The notes under the pieces are model-generated. The model had not been told where the DNA came from, ran no database searches, and saw nothing but the letters and a program-made list of their open reading frames with translations. From assembly GCF_024160105.1 (NCBI RefSeq), contig NZ_JAMFTQ010000004.1, positions 62,001 to 126,000 on the forward strand: DNA of 64,000 nt, read 5' to 3'. The position numbers and the translations under genes are program-made. This stretch comes from Corynebacterium stercoris. GTDB taxonomy: Bacteria > Actinomycetota > Actinomycetes > Mycobacteriales > Mycobacteriaceae. Below, in pieces: positions 52,756 to 61,322 of the stretch (position 1 is its first letter; each line of letters begins with the position of its first letter).

Positions 52756-55008
52756 CTAGCGGCCCTGTGCTCGCAGGATTGCGTCGTTAAGGGCGGCGTC
52801 GAGGCCGAGCGCCTTAATGATGCCGATCGCTACGACCGGCAGCACCACCAGTGGGACGAGTACCGCGGCCGCGATGGCGCCGGGGGAGGAAAGCAGCTTC
52901 GTCTTCTCCCACTTCGGAGCAATGCCGGTGTCCTGGTCGCCGATCCACCACATGCCGTTCGGGCCGACCTTTACCGTGTGGCCGTTAGCTGCGACGATGC
53001 GGGTGTCGCGGTTGCCGATCCACCAGTTGCCATTACCGCCGACGTACGGATGGTTGTACACCGTGCGGGTCTCGTACTTTGGCGTCTCCGGGGTGCTCGG
53101 CTGCTTGGCACCCGGGTTCTGGGTGCTCGGCTTGCCCTGGGCGTTGATACCGGTGTCCTGGCCGTTGATGAACCAGTTGCCGTTCGAGCCGATCGTGGGC
53201 ACGACGGTTGCGCCGTCCTTACCCGGGGCACCGTCCTTGCCGTCTTTGCCCGGTTCGCCCTTCGGTCCCTGGTCACCCTTGGGACCCTGATCGCCCTTGG
53301 GGCCTTGCTTGCCCTCCGCGCCTTGGTCACCCTTCGGACCCTGCTTGCCCTCGGGGCCCTGTGCGCCGGCAGCGCCATCAACACCAGGGTCGCCCTTGGG
53401 GCCCTGGTCGCCCTTGGGGCCCTGGTCGCCCTTGGGGCCGGTTGCAGGGGTACCGGTGTCCTTCTTACCGATCCACCAGTTTCCGTTCTTGCCGATGTGC
53501 GGGATCACAATGTTCCCCGAGCCGTTCTGGCCGGGATCAGCCTTCGGGCGGAGGAACTCCCAGAAGTCATCTAGGGTCTTGTTCTCGTTGCCAGGCTGCT
53601 CACGCCAAAGGTCGAATGCGCTCTTACCGGGAGCGCCGGCAGTGCCGTCCTTACCGGGGGCACCTTTGTCGCCCTTCGGGCCCTGATCACCCTGATCACC
53701 CTTGGGACCTTGATCCCCCTTTGGACCTCGCGGGCCCTCGGGACCCTGGTCGCCCTTGGGACCTCGCGGGCCCTCGGGGCCCTGGTCGCCCTTGGGGCCC
53801 TGAGCACCCGGGGCACCGTCTTCACCCTTCAGGCCGGGTTCGCCAGGATCACCCTTGGGGCCCGCAGGGCCAGTTGCCGGCACGCCCAGATCTTGGTCGC
53901 CGACCCACCAGTTTCCGTTCTTAATCTCCGGAGCGTTTACAATCTTGCCCGGTTCACCCTGAGGCCCTTGAGCCTTCACATTGGTGTTCGTATCGCCAAC
54001 CCACCAGTTTCCGTCGGCGCCGATGTAGGGCACGTTGTCGGTTTGCACCGGAACTGCAAATGCATCGCCGATGTTCTGGTTCTGTCCGTAGCGGGCAACG
54101 GTCGCACCGTCGGACGACTGGCGCGGCTTGCCCTGAACCTGAACCCTCACGCTCTTCTCAGCGTTGCGGTAACCCTGCGGTAGAGAAATGCTCACTGCGC
54201 CGCCGGGATCGACAGTCACGGTTGCACCGTCCACGCGGGTGTCGTTCTGGTCGGTGACGAAACCGGTGAGGCGAGCCGCGTCACCGGTCGACAGGCCATT
54301 CACCTTGGCGCCGGTTGCCTGGATCGAGCCATTCGGGATGACAGTCTGTGCTTCTTGGACAGAGACGCTCAGGGGCTGGCAATCGTTGTTCTCGTCCGGC
54401 CAGGGTTTGACCGCGGCAGTGGTGTTGATCGAGACGCGTGCAAAGCGGCCGCTTTCATTCAAATTGAATCGAGCGTTCTGGTTACTCGATGCGGTCCAGG
54501 CGTAGAGACCAGCCGAAGACGGAGAAACCGTGAACTCGTCGCTAAAGGAACCCGCAACAATCTTGCTGCCGGATGACTTGGAAGGCGGAGTCGTATTGTC
54601 CACAGTCCCGCCGGACACAGAAGTTCCGAGCGGCGCAGCAGTGTAAGCGAACCTGGTTCCGGTCGCACCCGCAATGGCGGCTCCACCGGTCTCGACCTTG
54701 ATCCGTGCTTGGACGTTGTCGCCGAAGAGACGGCCTTCCTCAGCGCTCAGCTTCACCCACGGTGTCGCCGAGTACGGCGCGTTATTCCCCGGGGTGTACT
54801 GGGTGTCAATGCCCACAAGCAGGCCACTGGCACCTTGCGGTTCAGCGTTGCGGAGGCCAACAGTTTGCTCTACGGCAGCGCTGATCGAACACGTGCCGGC
54901 GTTGGCACCCGCCGGCGGGGACTGCGGGGCGGCGACGGCCGCGGGCACGGCGACAAGGCTCGCGCCGAGCGCCAGCGAGACCGCGCCGGCCACCAGGGTT
55001 TTCTTCAT
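52756..55008 (-). CDS. Collagen-like surface protein with NWW repeats
   Basis: 750 residues from the ATG at 55008 (GGAG upstream; the longer frame to 55041 is less likely). Signal peptide MKKTLVAGAVSLALGASLVA. N-terminal globular part of about 300 residues with a pair of Cys, then two Gly-X-Y blocks (about 390-475 and 530-610) rich in GPKGDQ and GAPGKD triplets. Six GNWWIGDQDTG-like motifs flank and separate them (DGNWWVGDTNT, NGNWWVGDQDLG, NGNWWIGKKDTG, NGNWFINGQDTG, NGNWWIGNRDT, NGMWWIGDQDTG). A C-terminal membrane helix (AIAAAVLVPLVVLPVVAIGI) anchors it. Likely a triple-helical adhesin; convergent with the CshA-like adhesin. Confidence 0.88.
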   Translation of the reverse strand: MKKTLVAGAVSLALGASLVAVPAAVAAPQSPPAGANAGTCSISAAVEQTVGLRNAEPQGASGLLVGIDTQYTPGNNAPYSATPWVKLSAEEGRLFGDNVQARIKVETGGAAIAGATGTRFAYTAAPLGTSVSGGTVDNTTPPSKSSGSKIVAGSFSDEFTVSPSSAGLYAWTASSNQNARFNLNESGRFARVSINTTAAVKPWPDENNDCQPLSVSVQEAQTVIPNGSIQATGAKVNGLSTGDAARLTGFVTDQNDTRVDGATVTVDPGGAVSISLPQGYRNAEKSVRVQVQGKPRQSSDGATVARYGQNQNIGDAFAVPVQTDNVPYIGADGNWWVGDTNTNVKAQGPQGEPGKIVNAPEIKNGNWWVGDQDLGVPATGPAGPKGDPGEPGLKGEDGAPGAQGPKGDQGPEGPRGPKGDQGPEGPRGPKGDQGPKGDQGDQGPKGDKGAPGKDGTAGAPGKSAFDLWREQPGNENKTLDDFWEFLRPKADPGQNGSGNIVIPHIGKNGNWWIGKKDTGTPATGPKGDQGPKGDQGPKGDPGVDGAAGAQGPEGKQGPKGDQGAEGKQGPKGDQGPKGDQGPKGEPGKDGKDGAPGKDGATVVPTIGSNGNWFINGQDTGINAQGKPSTQNPGAKQPSTPETPKYETRTVYNHPYVGGNGNWWIGNRDTRIVAANGHTVKVGPNGMWWIGDQDTGIAPKWEKTKLLSSPGAIAAAVLVPLVVLPVVAIGIIKALGLDAALNDAILRAQGR

Positions 55009-55133
55009 AGGGGTGCTCCGATCGTGGAGAGGTACAGACATCTCTCAACGTATCGGCACCGGCCACACGAACGTGACTATTTTTGTTCGTGTCGCGAACC
55101 ATCTCTGCGCGGGCGAGCGGTTCCATGTACCTG

Positions 55134-55355
55134 CCTAACCCCTGCCGGCCGAGCCGGCTTTCACAGACCCGCATAGTCATGCCCCCATAGTGGCCCGCTC
55201 AAACGCATCACTATGGGGGCATGACTATGCGGGTACGGCGTACCAGCGGGCCCGTCGGGTATCAGCCGAACTGGCCCCTAGCGGCGCACCGGCCTTCCGC
55301 CTCCGCACAACTTCATCTGTCGGCAACCCGCATTGGGCGCCGTCGCCACCTCAGC
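55134..55355 (-). repeat. Dispersed ~230-bp repeat B, copy 2, with 25-bp perfect hairpin
   Basis: Inverted relative of 30883-31117. The hairpin has perfect 25-bp arms (55168-55192 and 55209-55233) around a 16-nt loop GCCCGCTCAAACGCAT, which is the reverse complement of the loop in copy 1. The flanks share GCCGGC..GCCGGC, CACAACTTCATCTGTC (55306-55321) and CGCCACCTCAGC. It lies upstream of the collagen-like gene and downstream of the aminotransferase gene; the surrounding 55009-55404 contains no other feature except an inverted GCTTGCCGACG (55385-55395). Confidence 0.85.
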
Positions 55356-55404
55356 CAACCTGCGGACGGGCGGGAGCAACCAGGCGTCGGCAAGCAGAAA
55401 GCCC

Positions 55405-56748
55405 CTAGTGCTGGTGGTAATCCGCCAGGAAGTTGCCCAGGCGCTCGATCGCGTTCTCCAGCTGGGATGCCCACGGCAGGAACACCACGCGGAAGTGGTC
55501 CGGCGTGGGGTAATTGAAGCCCGTGCCCTGCACCATGAGGATCTTCTCGGCCTTGAGCAGGTCGAGCATGAAGCGCTCGTCGTCGTGGATGTTGTACATC
55601 TCCGTATCAATCTTGGGGAAGCAGTACATCGCACCCTTCGGCGCGACCACGCTCATGCCCGGGATTTCACGGAGCTTTTCGACGGCAACATCCCTCTGCT
55701 TCCGCAGACGCCCGCCCTCGGTGGTGAGTTCGTAAATCGATTGGCGGCCGCCGAGCGCCACCTGGATCGCGTGCTGGCCAGGCACGTTCGCGCACAGGCG
55801 GGTGCCGGCGAGCAGGTCGAGGCCCTCGATGAAGCCGGCGGCGCGGCGGCGCGGGCCGGTGATGATCATCCAGCCGGCGCGGTAGCCGCACACGCGGTAG
55901 GCCTTGGACAGGCCGTTGAACGTCACCGTGACCAGGTCGGGGGCGACTTCGGCCATCGAGATGTGCTTGGCGTCTTCGTAGAGAACGCGGTCGTAGATTT
56001 CGTCGGCAAGTACGAGCAGCTCGTGCTCGCGCGCGATGTCCGCGATCCCGTTGAGCACCTCGCGGGAGTACACCGCGCCCGTCGGGTTGTTCGGGTTGAT
56101 CACGACGATCGCCTTCGTGCGGTCCGTGATCTTCGAGCGGATGTCCTCCAGCGACGGGTTCCACTCGTCCTCCTCGTCGCACATGTAGTGCACGACTTTG
56201 CCGCCCGCGAGCGTGGACGCCGCCGTCCACAGCGGGTAGTCGGGGGCGGGGATGAGGATCTCGTCGCCGTCGTTGAGCAGTGCCTGCGTGACCATGGTGA
56301 TCAGCTCGGACACGCCGTTGCCCAGGTAGACGTCGTCGATGTCGAACTCGGGGAAGTCCGGAATATCCTGGTAGCGAGTCACCACCGCGCGGCGCGCCGG
56401 GATGATGCCCTTGCTCGTGGTGTAGCCCTGCGAGTTCGGCAGGTTAGCGATCATGTCGCGCATAATCACGTCCGGCGCCTCGAAGCCGAAGATCGCCGGG
56501 TTGCCGGTGTTCAGCTTGAGAATCGTGTGGCCGTCGCGTTCCATCTGCTCCGCGGTGGCGCTCACCGGGCCGCGGATGTCGTAGAAGACGTCCTTCAGCT
56601 TCTCCGCCTGGTCGAAGTGGCGGTGCTTCTTCACGGATTTCGCGCGCTGCTCGCTGCTTTGCTCGCTGCGCTCCGCGGCCTCGCGCGCGGGCGGTTCCGC
56701 GATCGGCTCGGCTCCTGCGGTGACCCCGGTTTCTGGGTTGCTGCTCAT
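55405..56748 (-). CDS. alaT: AlaT-type alanine/aspartate aminotransferase (class I PLP)
   Basis: 447 residues from the ATG at 56748 (MSSNPETG); TAGAAT seven bases upstream suggests a leaderless mRNA. An acidic, Ala/Glu-rich N-terminal extension of about 40 residues precedes the fold-type I core: NTGNPAIFGFEAP, YTTSKGIIPARRAV, NPNNPTGAVYS, and the PLP Lys in FNGLSKAYRVCGYRAGW. C. glutamicum AlaT, near ugd and dcd, uses pyruvate and glutamate to make alanine; the mycobacterial relative is Rv0337c. Substrate by position and family. Confidence 0.88.
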   Translation of the reverse strand: MSSNPETGVTAGAEPIAEPPAREAAERSEQSSEQRAKSVKKHRHFDQAEKLKDVFYDIRGPVSATAEQMERDGHTILKLNTGNPAIFGFEAPDVIMRDMIANLPNSQGYTTSKGIIPARRAVVTRYQDIPDFPEFDIDDVYLGNGVSELITMVTQALLNDGDEILIPAPDYPLWTAASTLAGGKVVHYMCDEEDEWNPSLEDIRSKITDRTKAIVVINPNNPTGAVYSREVLNGIADIAREHELLVLADEIYDRVLYEDAKHISMAEVAPDLVTVTFNGLSKAYRVCGYRAGWMIITGPRRRAAGFIEGLDLLAGTRLCANVPGQHAIQVALGGRQSIYELTTEGGRLRKQRDVAVEKLREIPGMSVVAPKGAMYCFPKIDTEMYNIHDDERFMLDLLKAEKILMVQGTGFNYPTPDHFRVVFLPWASQLENAIERLGNFLADYHQH

Positions 56749-56799
56749 GCGCATCATTCTAGGCGTCACACCAGTCACACGAAGCACAACGGGGCCAAT

Positions 56800-56905
56800 G
56801 CTTGCCGACGCTCAATTGCGTCATTTATTGGATTCCGCGGATCTATGTGTGCGCCGCACAATTATGTGCGCCGATCCCACAATGTGGCGCATTACAAAAA
56901 AGCTT
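56800..56905. repeat. Dispersed repeat C, copy 2, with GTGCGCCG repeats
   Basis: Core 56824-56848 relates to 43629-43653 in inverted orientation. It is followed by ATGTGTGCGCCG and ATGTGCGCCG direct repeats and by GTGGCGCATTACAAAAAAGC, which reads as a T-tract on the minus strand and may terminate the DUF1707 gene. It begins with GCTTGCCGACG (56800-56810). Confidence 0.6.
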
Positions 56906-56964
56906 TGTGCGACCCCGCGCCCGGGCCTGGCGTCGGCCGGGCATCGGGCACCGAACCGGGGGCG

Positions 56965-57639
56965 CTAGTTGCCCTTCGGCTTAAAGCGGTCGAGGGTGTC
57001 CTGCGCCATGCCGAGGGCGTCGTTGGTCAGGCGGTCAATCTGCGCCTTGCGCTCCAGCTTGCGCTGCGCCTGCTCGTAGGCGTGCGACGCTTCGAGTTCG
57101 AGCGCCTTCGCCTTCGCCACTTCGCGGCGGCCGCGCTCGAGCTGGCTCAGCGTGGGCATATACCAGTCGTCGGGGCCGACCTTCATCACGTACAGCAGCA
57201 CAAACAGCGTCGGAATGAGGAGGACCGCGAAACCGGAAAGAACGGACGCGCCGAGCGCCTCGCCGAGACTAATGAGCCCGACGGCACCGATCGTGCCCAA
57301 CCAGAACGCGCCCGCGCGCTTGCGCTGGCCAGCGCGGCGGACCTGCATGATCTCCGGCGCGGTGTACACCTGCAGCTCGTTGCCCACGGCCGACGTGTTT
57401 GCTTGGGACCACACGGTGGAGCCAGTAGCCGTCGACAAGCTGGAGCCGAAGTCCGGGCGCTGCGGAATGTCCTGGAACAGCGGTGCGAGATCGGCGTGGA
57501 AATTCGCGGCGGCGACGGCCTTGCAGCGGGTGTCGTACTCGTCGAGGCTGAGGCGGCCCTCACCGAAGGCCTTGCCGAGGGCACTCATGGCTTCGGTGCG
57601 CTCGGCGTCGGACAGGCGGAGATTATGCGGGTGGCTCAC
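56965..57639 (-). CDS. DUF1707 (SHOCT-like) membrane protein
   Basis: About 224 residues from GTG at 57639; an ATG at 57648 is the alternative. The N-terminus has the DUF1707 signature LRLSDAERTEAMSALGKAF, GRLSLDEYDTRCKAVAAA. Two membrane helices follow in the middle (GAFWLGTIGAVGLISLGEAL and SGFAVLLIPTLFVLLYVM), then a charged C-terminal coiled coil (AKALELEASHAYEQAQRKLERKAQIDRL). The function is unknown. TAAGAT upstream of the GTG suggests a leaderless transcript. Confidence 0.82.
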   Translation of the reverse strand: MSHPHNLRLSDAERTEAMSALGKAFGEGRLSLDEYDTRCKAVAAANFHADLAPLFQDIPQRPDFGSSLSTATGSTVWSQANTSAVGNELQVYTAPEIMQVRRAGQRKRAGAFWLGTIGAVGLISLGEALGASVLSGFAVLLIPTLFVLLYVMKVGPDDWYMPTLSQLERGRREVAKAKALELEASHAYEQAQRKLERKAQIDRLTNDALGMAQDTLDRFKPKGN

Positions 57640-57662
57640 GTGGCACATCTTAGCGGGCGCGT

Positions 57663-59534
57663 CTACTCCTCCTCGGCGAACTGGGTTTGCTGCAGCTCAA
57701 AGTAGGCGCCGCGGGCAGCTATCAGCTCCTCGTGGCTGCCCTGCTCGACGATGGTGCCGTCGCGCATGACGATGATCAGGTCGGCGTCCCGGATCGTCGA
57801 CAAGCGGTGCGCGATGACGAACGACGTCCGGTCCGCGCGCAGCGCCTTCATCGCCTCCTGCACTAGGACCTCGGTGCGGGTGTCCACGGATGAGGTCGCC
57901 TCGTCGAGGATCAGCAGCGCCGGCTGCGCCAGGAATGCGCGGGCGATGGTGATCAGCTGGCGTTCGCCGGTGGAAATGGAGCCGCCGTCTTGGTCGATCT
58001 CGGTCTGGTAGCCGTCGGGAAGCGCGCGCACGAAGCGGTCCACGTAGGTTGCGCGTGCGGCTTCGATGACTTCCTCGTCGGTGGCGTCGAGGCGGCCGTA
58101 GCGGATGTTGTCCATGATCGTGCCCTTGAACAGCACCGCATCCTGCAGCACCATGCCGATCTGTTCGCGCAGCTGGGCGCGGGAAAGGTCGCGTACGTCC
58201 GTGCCGTCGAGGAGGATGGCGCCGCCGTCGACCTCGTAGAAACGCATGATGAGGTTCACCAGCGTGGTCTTGCCGGCGCCGGTCGGGCCGACAATCGCGG
58301 CCGTCTGGCCCGGCTCCACGCGCAAGTTCAGCCCGCGAATCAGGGGCTCGGTGCCGGGCTCGGGCTCGCCGTACGTGAACTCGACATCGCGGAACTCCAC
58401 CAGCCCGCGGGCGCGTCCCTCGATGGCAGCGTCGGCCGCGTCGGGCTGCTCTTCGCTTTCGTCGAGAAGCTCGAAAATGCGCTCGGCGCTGGCCACGCCG
58501 GACTGCAGCATCTGCATCATGCCGGCGATCTCGCCGAGGGGCTGGTTGAACTGGCGCGAGTATTGGATGAACGCGGTCGCGTCGCCGAGCGTGAGGCGCC
58601 CCTGCGCGACTTTCACGCCGCCGAGCACCGCGATGGCCACGTAGCTGAGGTAGGAGATGAACTGCATGATCGGGTGCATGGAGTTCGCCAGGAACTGCCC
58701 CTTCTGCGCCGCGTCCGCGAGCTCCGCGTTCCGACGTTCGAATTCCCCGCGCATCGCTTCCGTCCGCCCGAAAATGAGCGCGACATCGTGGCCCGAGAAG
58801 CTCTCCTCGATGTGCCCGTTCACGTCGCCGGTGGCCTTCCACTGCGTGCGGAATTGGCGCTGCGACCGCGTGCCGACGATACCCATCACCACACCCGTCA
58901 GCGGTATCGCCAGCAATGCCACCAGCGCCAGCTGCGGGGAGATGGCGAACATCATGACGATGATGCCCACGAGCGTGATGATCGCGTTGAACAACGAGCC
59001 CAGCGATTGCTGCAGCGCCCGCTCCACGTTGTCCACGTCGTTGGTGGTGCGGCTCATCACGTCGCCGCGCTGGCGGGTGTCGAAGTAACTCAGCGGCAAT
59101 CGGTGCAGCTTCGCCTCAATATCCTGGCGCAAGCCGTACATCGCGCGCATGGTCAACCGGTTCAGCACCGCGCCCTGCGCCCACATGAGTACGCCGGACA
59201 CCACGTACAGCGCCAGCACCGCGGTAATCAGCGTGCCCAGGCGTTGAAAATCGACGCCCTCTGCAGCGCCCTGCATGCGGGCGAGCCAACCGTCGAAGAT
59301 TACGTCCACGGCGAAGCCCATCACCCTCGGCGCGTACACGCCCAGGATCACAGACACCGCGTTCATGACGAACACGGACGTGAGCGCCAGCTTGTACGGC
59401 GCGAGCAGCCCGATCAGCCGTTTCGCGGACGGCCAGAAGCGCTTCGCCTTGCGGGGCGCCTTGTTGGAGTAATCATCGCCCGCCATCTTCTCTTCGTACT
59501 CGGCGAGCTGCTCGTCGGTCATCTGCTCACTCAT
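57663..59534 (-). CDS. Heterodimeric ABC exporter, second subunit (catalytic site intact)
   Basis: 623 residues from the ATG at 59534 (MSEQMTDEQLAEYEEKMAG); the longer frame runs through the upstream gene. Six-helix exporter domain, then an ATPase domain: Walker A VGPTGAGKTTL, signature ISTGERQL, Walker B LLILDEATSSVD with catalytic Glu, and the switch His in VIAHRLSTI. It overlaps the partner gene by 4 bp. Similar to the Rv1272c/Rv1273c pair. Substrate unknown, drug or lipid possible. Confidence 0.9.
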   Translation of the reverse strand: MSEQMTDEQLAEYEEKMAGDDYSNKAPRKAKRFWPSAKRLIGLLAPYKLALTSVFVMNAVSVILGVYAPRVMGFAVDVIFDGWLARMQGAAEGVDFQRLGTLITAVLALYVVSGVLMWAQGAVLNRLTMRAMYGLRQDIEAKLHRLPLSYFDTRQRGDVMSRTTNDVDNVERALQQSLGSLFNAIITLVGIIVMMFAISPQLALVALLAIPLTGVVMGIVGTRSQRQFRTQWKATGDVNGHIEESFSGHDVALIFGRTEAMRGEFERRNAELADAAQKGQFLANSMHPIMQFISYLSYVAIAVLGGVKVAQGRLTLGDATAFIQYSRQFNQPLGEIAGMMQMLQSGVASAERIFELLDESEEQPDAADAAIEGRARGLVEFRDVEFTYGEPEPGTEPLIRGLNLRVEPGQTAAIVGPTGAGKTTLVNLIMRFYEVDGGAILLDGTDVRDLSRAQLREQIGMVLQDAVLFKGTIMDNIRYGRLDATDEEVIEAARATYVDRFVRALPDGYQTEIDQDGGSISTGERQLITIARAFLAQPALLILDEATSSVDTRTEVLVQEAMKALRADRTSFVIAHRLSTIRDADLIIVMRDGTIVEQGSHEELIAARGAYFELQQTQFAEEE

Positions 59535-61195
59535 GCGTCCACCGCCTCCTGGCTGCGAGCGATCTCGCGGTAGGTCTCGCTGACACGCATCAGCTCCGCG
59601 TGGGTGCCGCGGTCCACGATTTCGCCGGCCTCCATCACGAGGATCTGGTCCGCCTCGGTGATGCTGGCCACCCGCTGCGCGACCACGATCTGCGTCATGG
59701 TTCCTGTGGCGTCCGCCAGAGCGCCACGCAGATTCGCCTCGGTGAGGGCATCGAGGGCGGAAAAGGAATCGTCGAAAAGCATGATGCTCGGGCGTGCGAC
59801 CAGTGCGCGCGCGATGCACAAACGCTGCCGCTGCCCGCCGGAGACATTGGTGCCGCCCTGGGAAATGGGCATGTCGAGCGTATCGACGAACGTTGCCTGC
59901 GCCGTGCCCAGCGCCGCCCACAGCTCCTCGTCGGTCGCGTCCGGGTTCGCGGTGCGCAAATTACTTGCGACGGTGCCCGAAAACAGCCACGGCTTCTGCG
60001 GAACCATAGCGACGCTGCCGCCCACCGCGATGGTGCCGCTAGTAGGGGCGTAGAGCTGGGGGATGAGGCCGAGCAGGGTGGACTTGCCACTGCCCGTCGC
60101 GCCAATGATGGCCGTGGTGGTGCCGGGTTTGGCCTCGAAACTGATGTTCTTCAGCACGGGCGCTTCGGCTCCGGGGTATTGGTAAGACACGTCGTCGAAA
60201 AGCACGGTGCCCTCGGGGGCAGGGGAGATGGGTGCGGCCTCGCGCGGGGAGTGGGAGAGGACCTCCTGCACGCGGCGGGCGCAGACGATGGCGCGCGGGA
60301 GCATCATGAGCATGAACACGCCCATCATCACGGCCATCAGGATCTGCATTAGATACTGCATGAATGCGGTCAGCGCGCCGACCTCGACGAGGCCTTCGTC
60401 CACGCGGTGGCCGCCGAACCAGAGGACTGCCGCGGTGGCGACGTTGAGAATCAGCATGATGACGGGGAACATCAGCACGTACACGCGGCCGATGTTCAGG
60501 CTCAAGCGCGTAAGGCTGGTGTTCGCCTCTTTGAAGCGCTCGGTTTCGTGCTCCTCGCGGACGAACGCGCGGATGACGCGGATGCCCGCGATCTGCTCGC
60601 GCATGATGCCGTTGATGGCGTCCAGACGGGTTTGGAACTGCCGGAACATCGGCATGAGGACGGCCGCGAAAATGGTCACCGCCACGCCCAAGACCAGTAC
60701 GGCGGCAATGACCAGCCAGCTCATGCCCGCGTCCTGGCGAACCGCCATGATGATGCCGCCGATGGCCATGATCGGCGCCGTGACCATGAAGTTCAGGGCC
60801 AGCAGCAGCGTCATCTGGATCTGCTGCACGTCGTTGGTGCCGCGGGTGATCAAGGTGGCGGTGCCGAAGTGGTCCATGTCCTCCTTGTTGAAGGCGGTCA
60901 CGTGGTCGAACAAGGCCGCGCGAACGTCGCGGCCCGTCGCCATCGCCGCCTTGGAGGCGAACCAGGTCGCGCCGATCGCAGCGATGACCTGCACGAACGC
61001 GACCACAAGCATGACGAGGCCGGTCGCCCAGATGTAATCGACATCGCCCTTGGCTACGCCGTTATCGATGATCGCGGCGTTGAGATCCGGCAGGTACAGC
61101 GTCGCCAGCGCGGTGATGAGCTGCAGTACCACCACCGCCGCGATCTGCGGGGTGTACCGCCGGGCGTAGCGCCCGATGATGTTGATGAGGTCCAC
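59531..61195 (-). CDS. Heterodimeric ABC exporter, first subunit (degenerate Walker B)
   Basis: 554 residues, GTG start. Six membrane helices and an ATPase domain: Walker A GATGSGKSTLL, signature VSGGQRQRL, Walker B MLFDDSFSALD, where the catalytic Glu is replaced by Asp, and VVAQRVASI with Gln in place of the switch His. Such a degenerate subunit beside a canonical one is the mark of heterodimeric exporters like TM287/288. Two hairpins upstream at 61232-61288 may be operators. Confidence 0.9.
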   Translation of the reverse strand: MDLINIIGRYARRYTPQIAAVVVLQLITALATLYLPDLNAAIIDNGVAKGDVDYIWATGLVMLVVAFVQVIAAIGATWFASKAAMATGRDVRAALFDHVTAFNKEDMDHFGTATLITRGTNDVQQIQMTLLLALNFMVTAPIMAIGGIIMAVRQDAGMSWLVIAAVLVLGVAVTIFAAVLMPMFRQFQTRLDAINGIMREQIAGIRVIRAFVREEHETERFKEANTSLTRLSLNIGRVYVLMFPVIMLILNVATAAVLWFGGHRVDEGLVEVGALTAFMQYLMQILMAVMMGVFMLMMLPRAIVCARRVQEVLSHSPREAAPISPAPEGTVLFDDVSYQYPGAEAPVLKNISFEAKPGTTTAIIGATGSGKSTLLGLIPQLYAPTSGTIAVGGSVAMVPQKPWLFSGTVASNLRTANPDATDEELWAALGTAQATFVDTLDMPISQGGTNVSGGQRQRLCIARALVARPSIMLFDDSFSALDALTEANLRGALADATGTMTQIVVAQRVASITEADQILVMEAGEIVDRGTHAELMRVSETYREIARSQEAVDA

Positions 61196-61231
61196 AAGGG
61201 GGAGATGGTACTACTGCGCGGGCGGGGCTCA

Positions 61232-61288
61232 TGTCGATGCGATCGACACGTTCGCGCGATATGTCGATTTCGGGCGAGAAAATCGACA
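61232..61288. promoter_or_regulatory. Paired TGTCGAT palindromes upstream of ABC exporter
   Basis: TGTCGAT (61232-61238) with ATCGACA (61242-61248), and TGTCGATTT (61262-61270) with AAATCGACA (61280-61288). The palindrome starts are 30 bp apart and both sites share the same half-sites. They lie 37-93 bp before the GTG of the exporter and just after the fprA stop. Probable operators of a local regulator; the regulator is not in the window. Confidence 0.55.
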
Positions 61289-61322
61289 CGTCGGCGCCCC
61301 AACGCCGCCCCCCGAACCGCCC

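Noticed and set aside
53220..53880. Tandem DNA repeats as a mobile or CRISPR-like array
   Set aside because: The repeats encode Gly-X-Y triplets of the collagen-like protein in frame.
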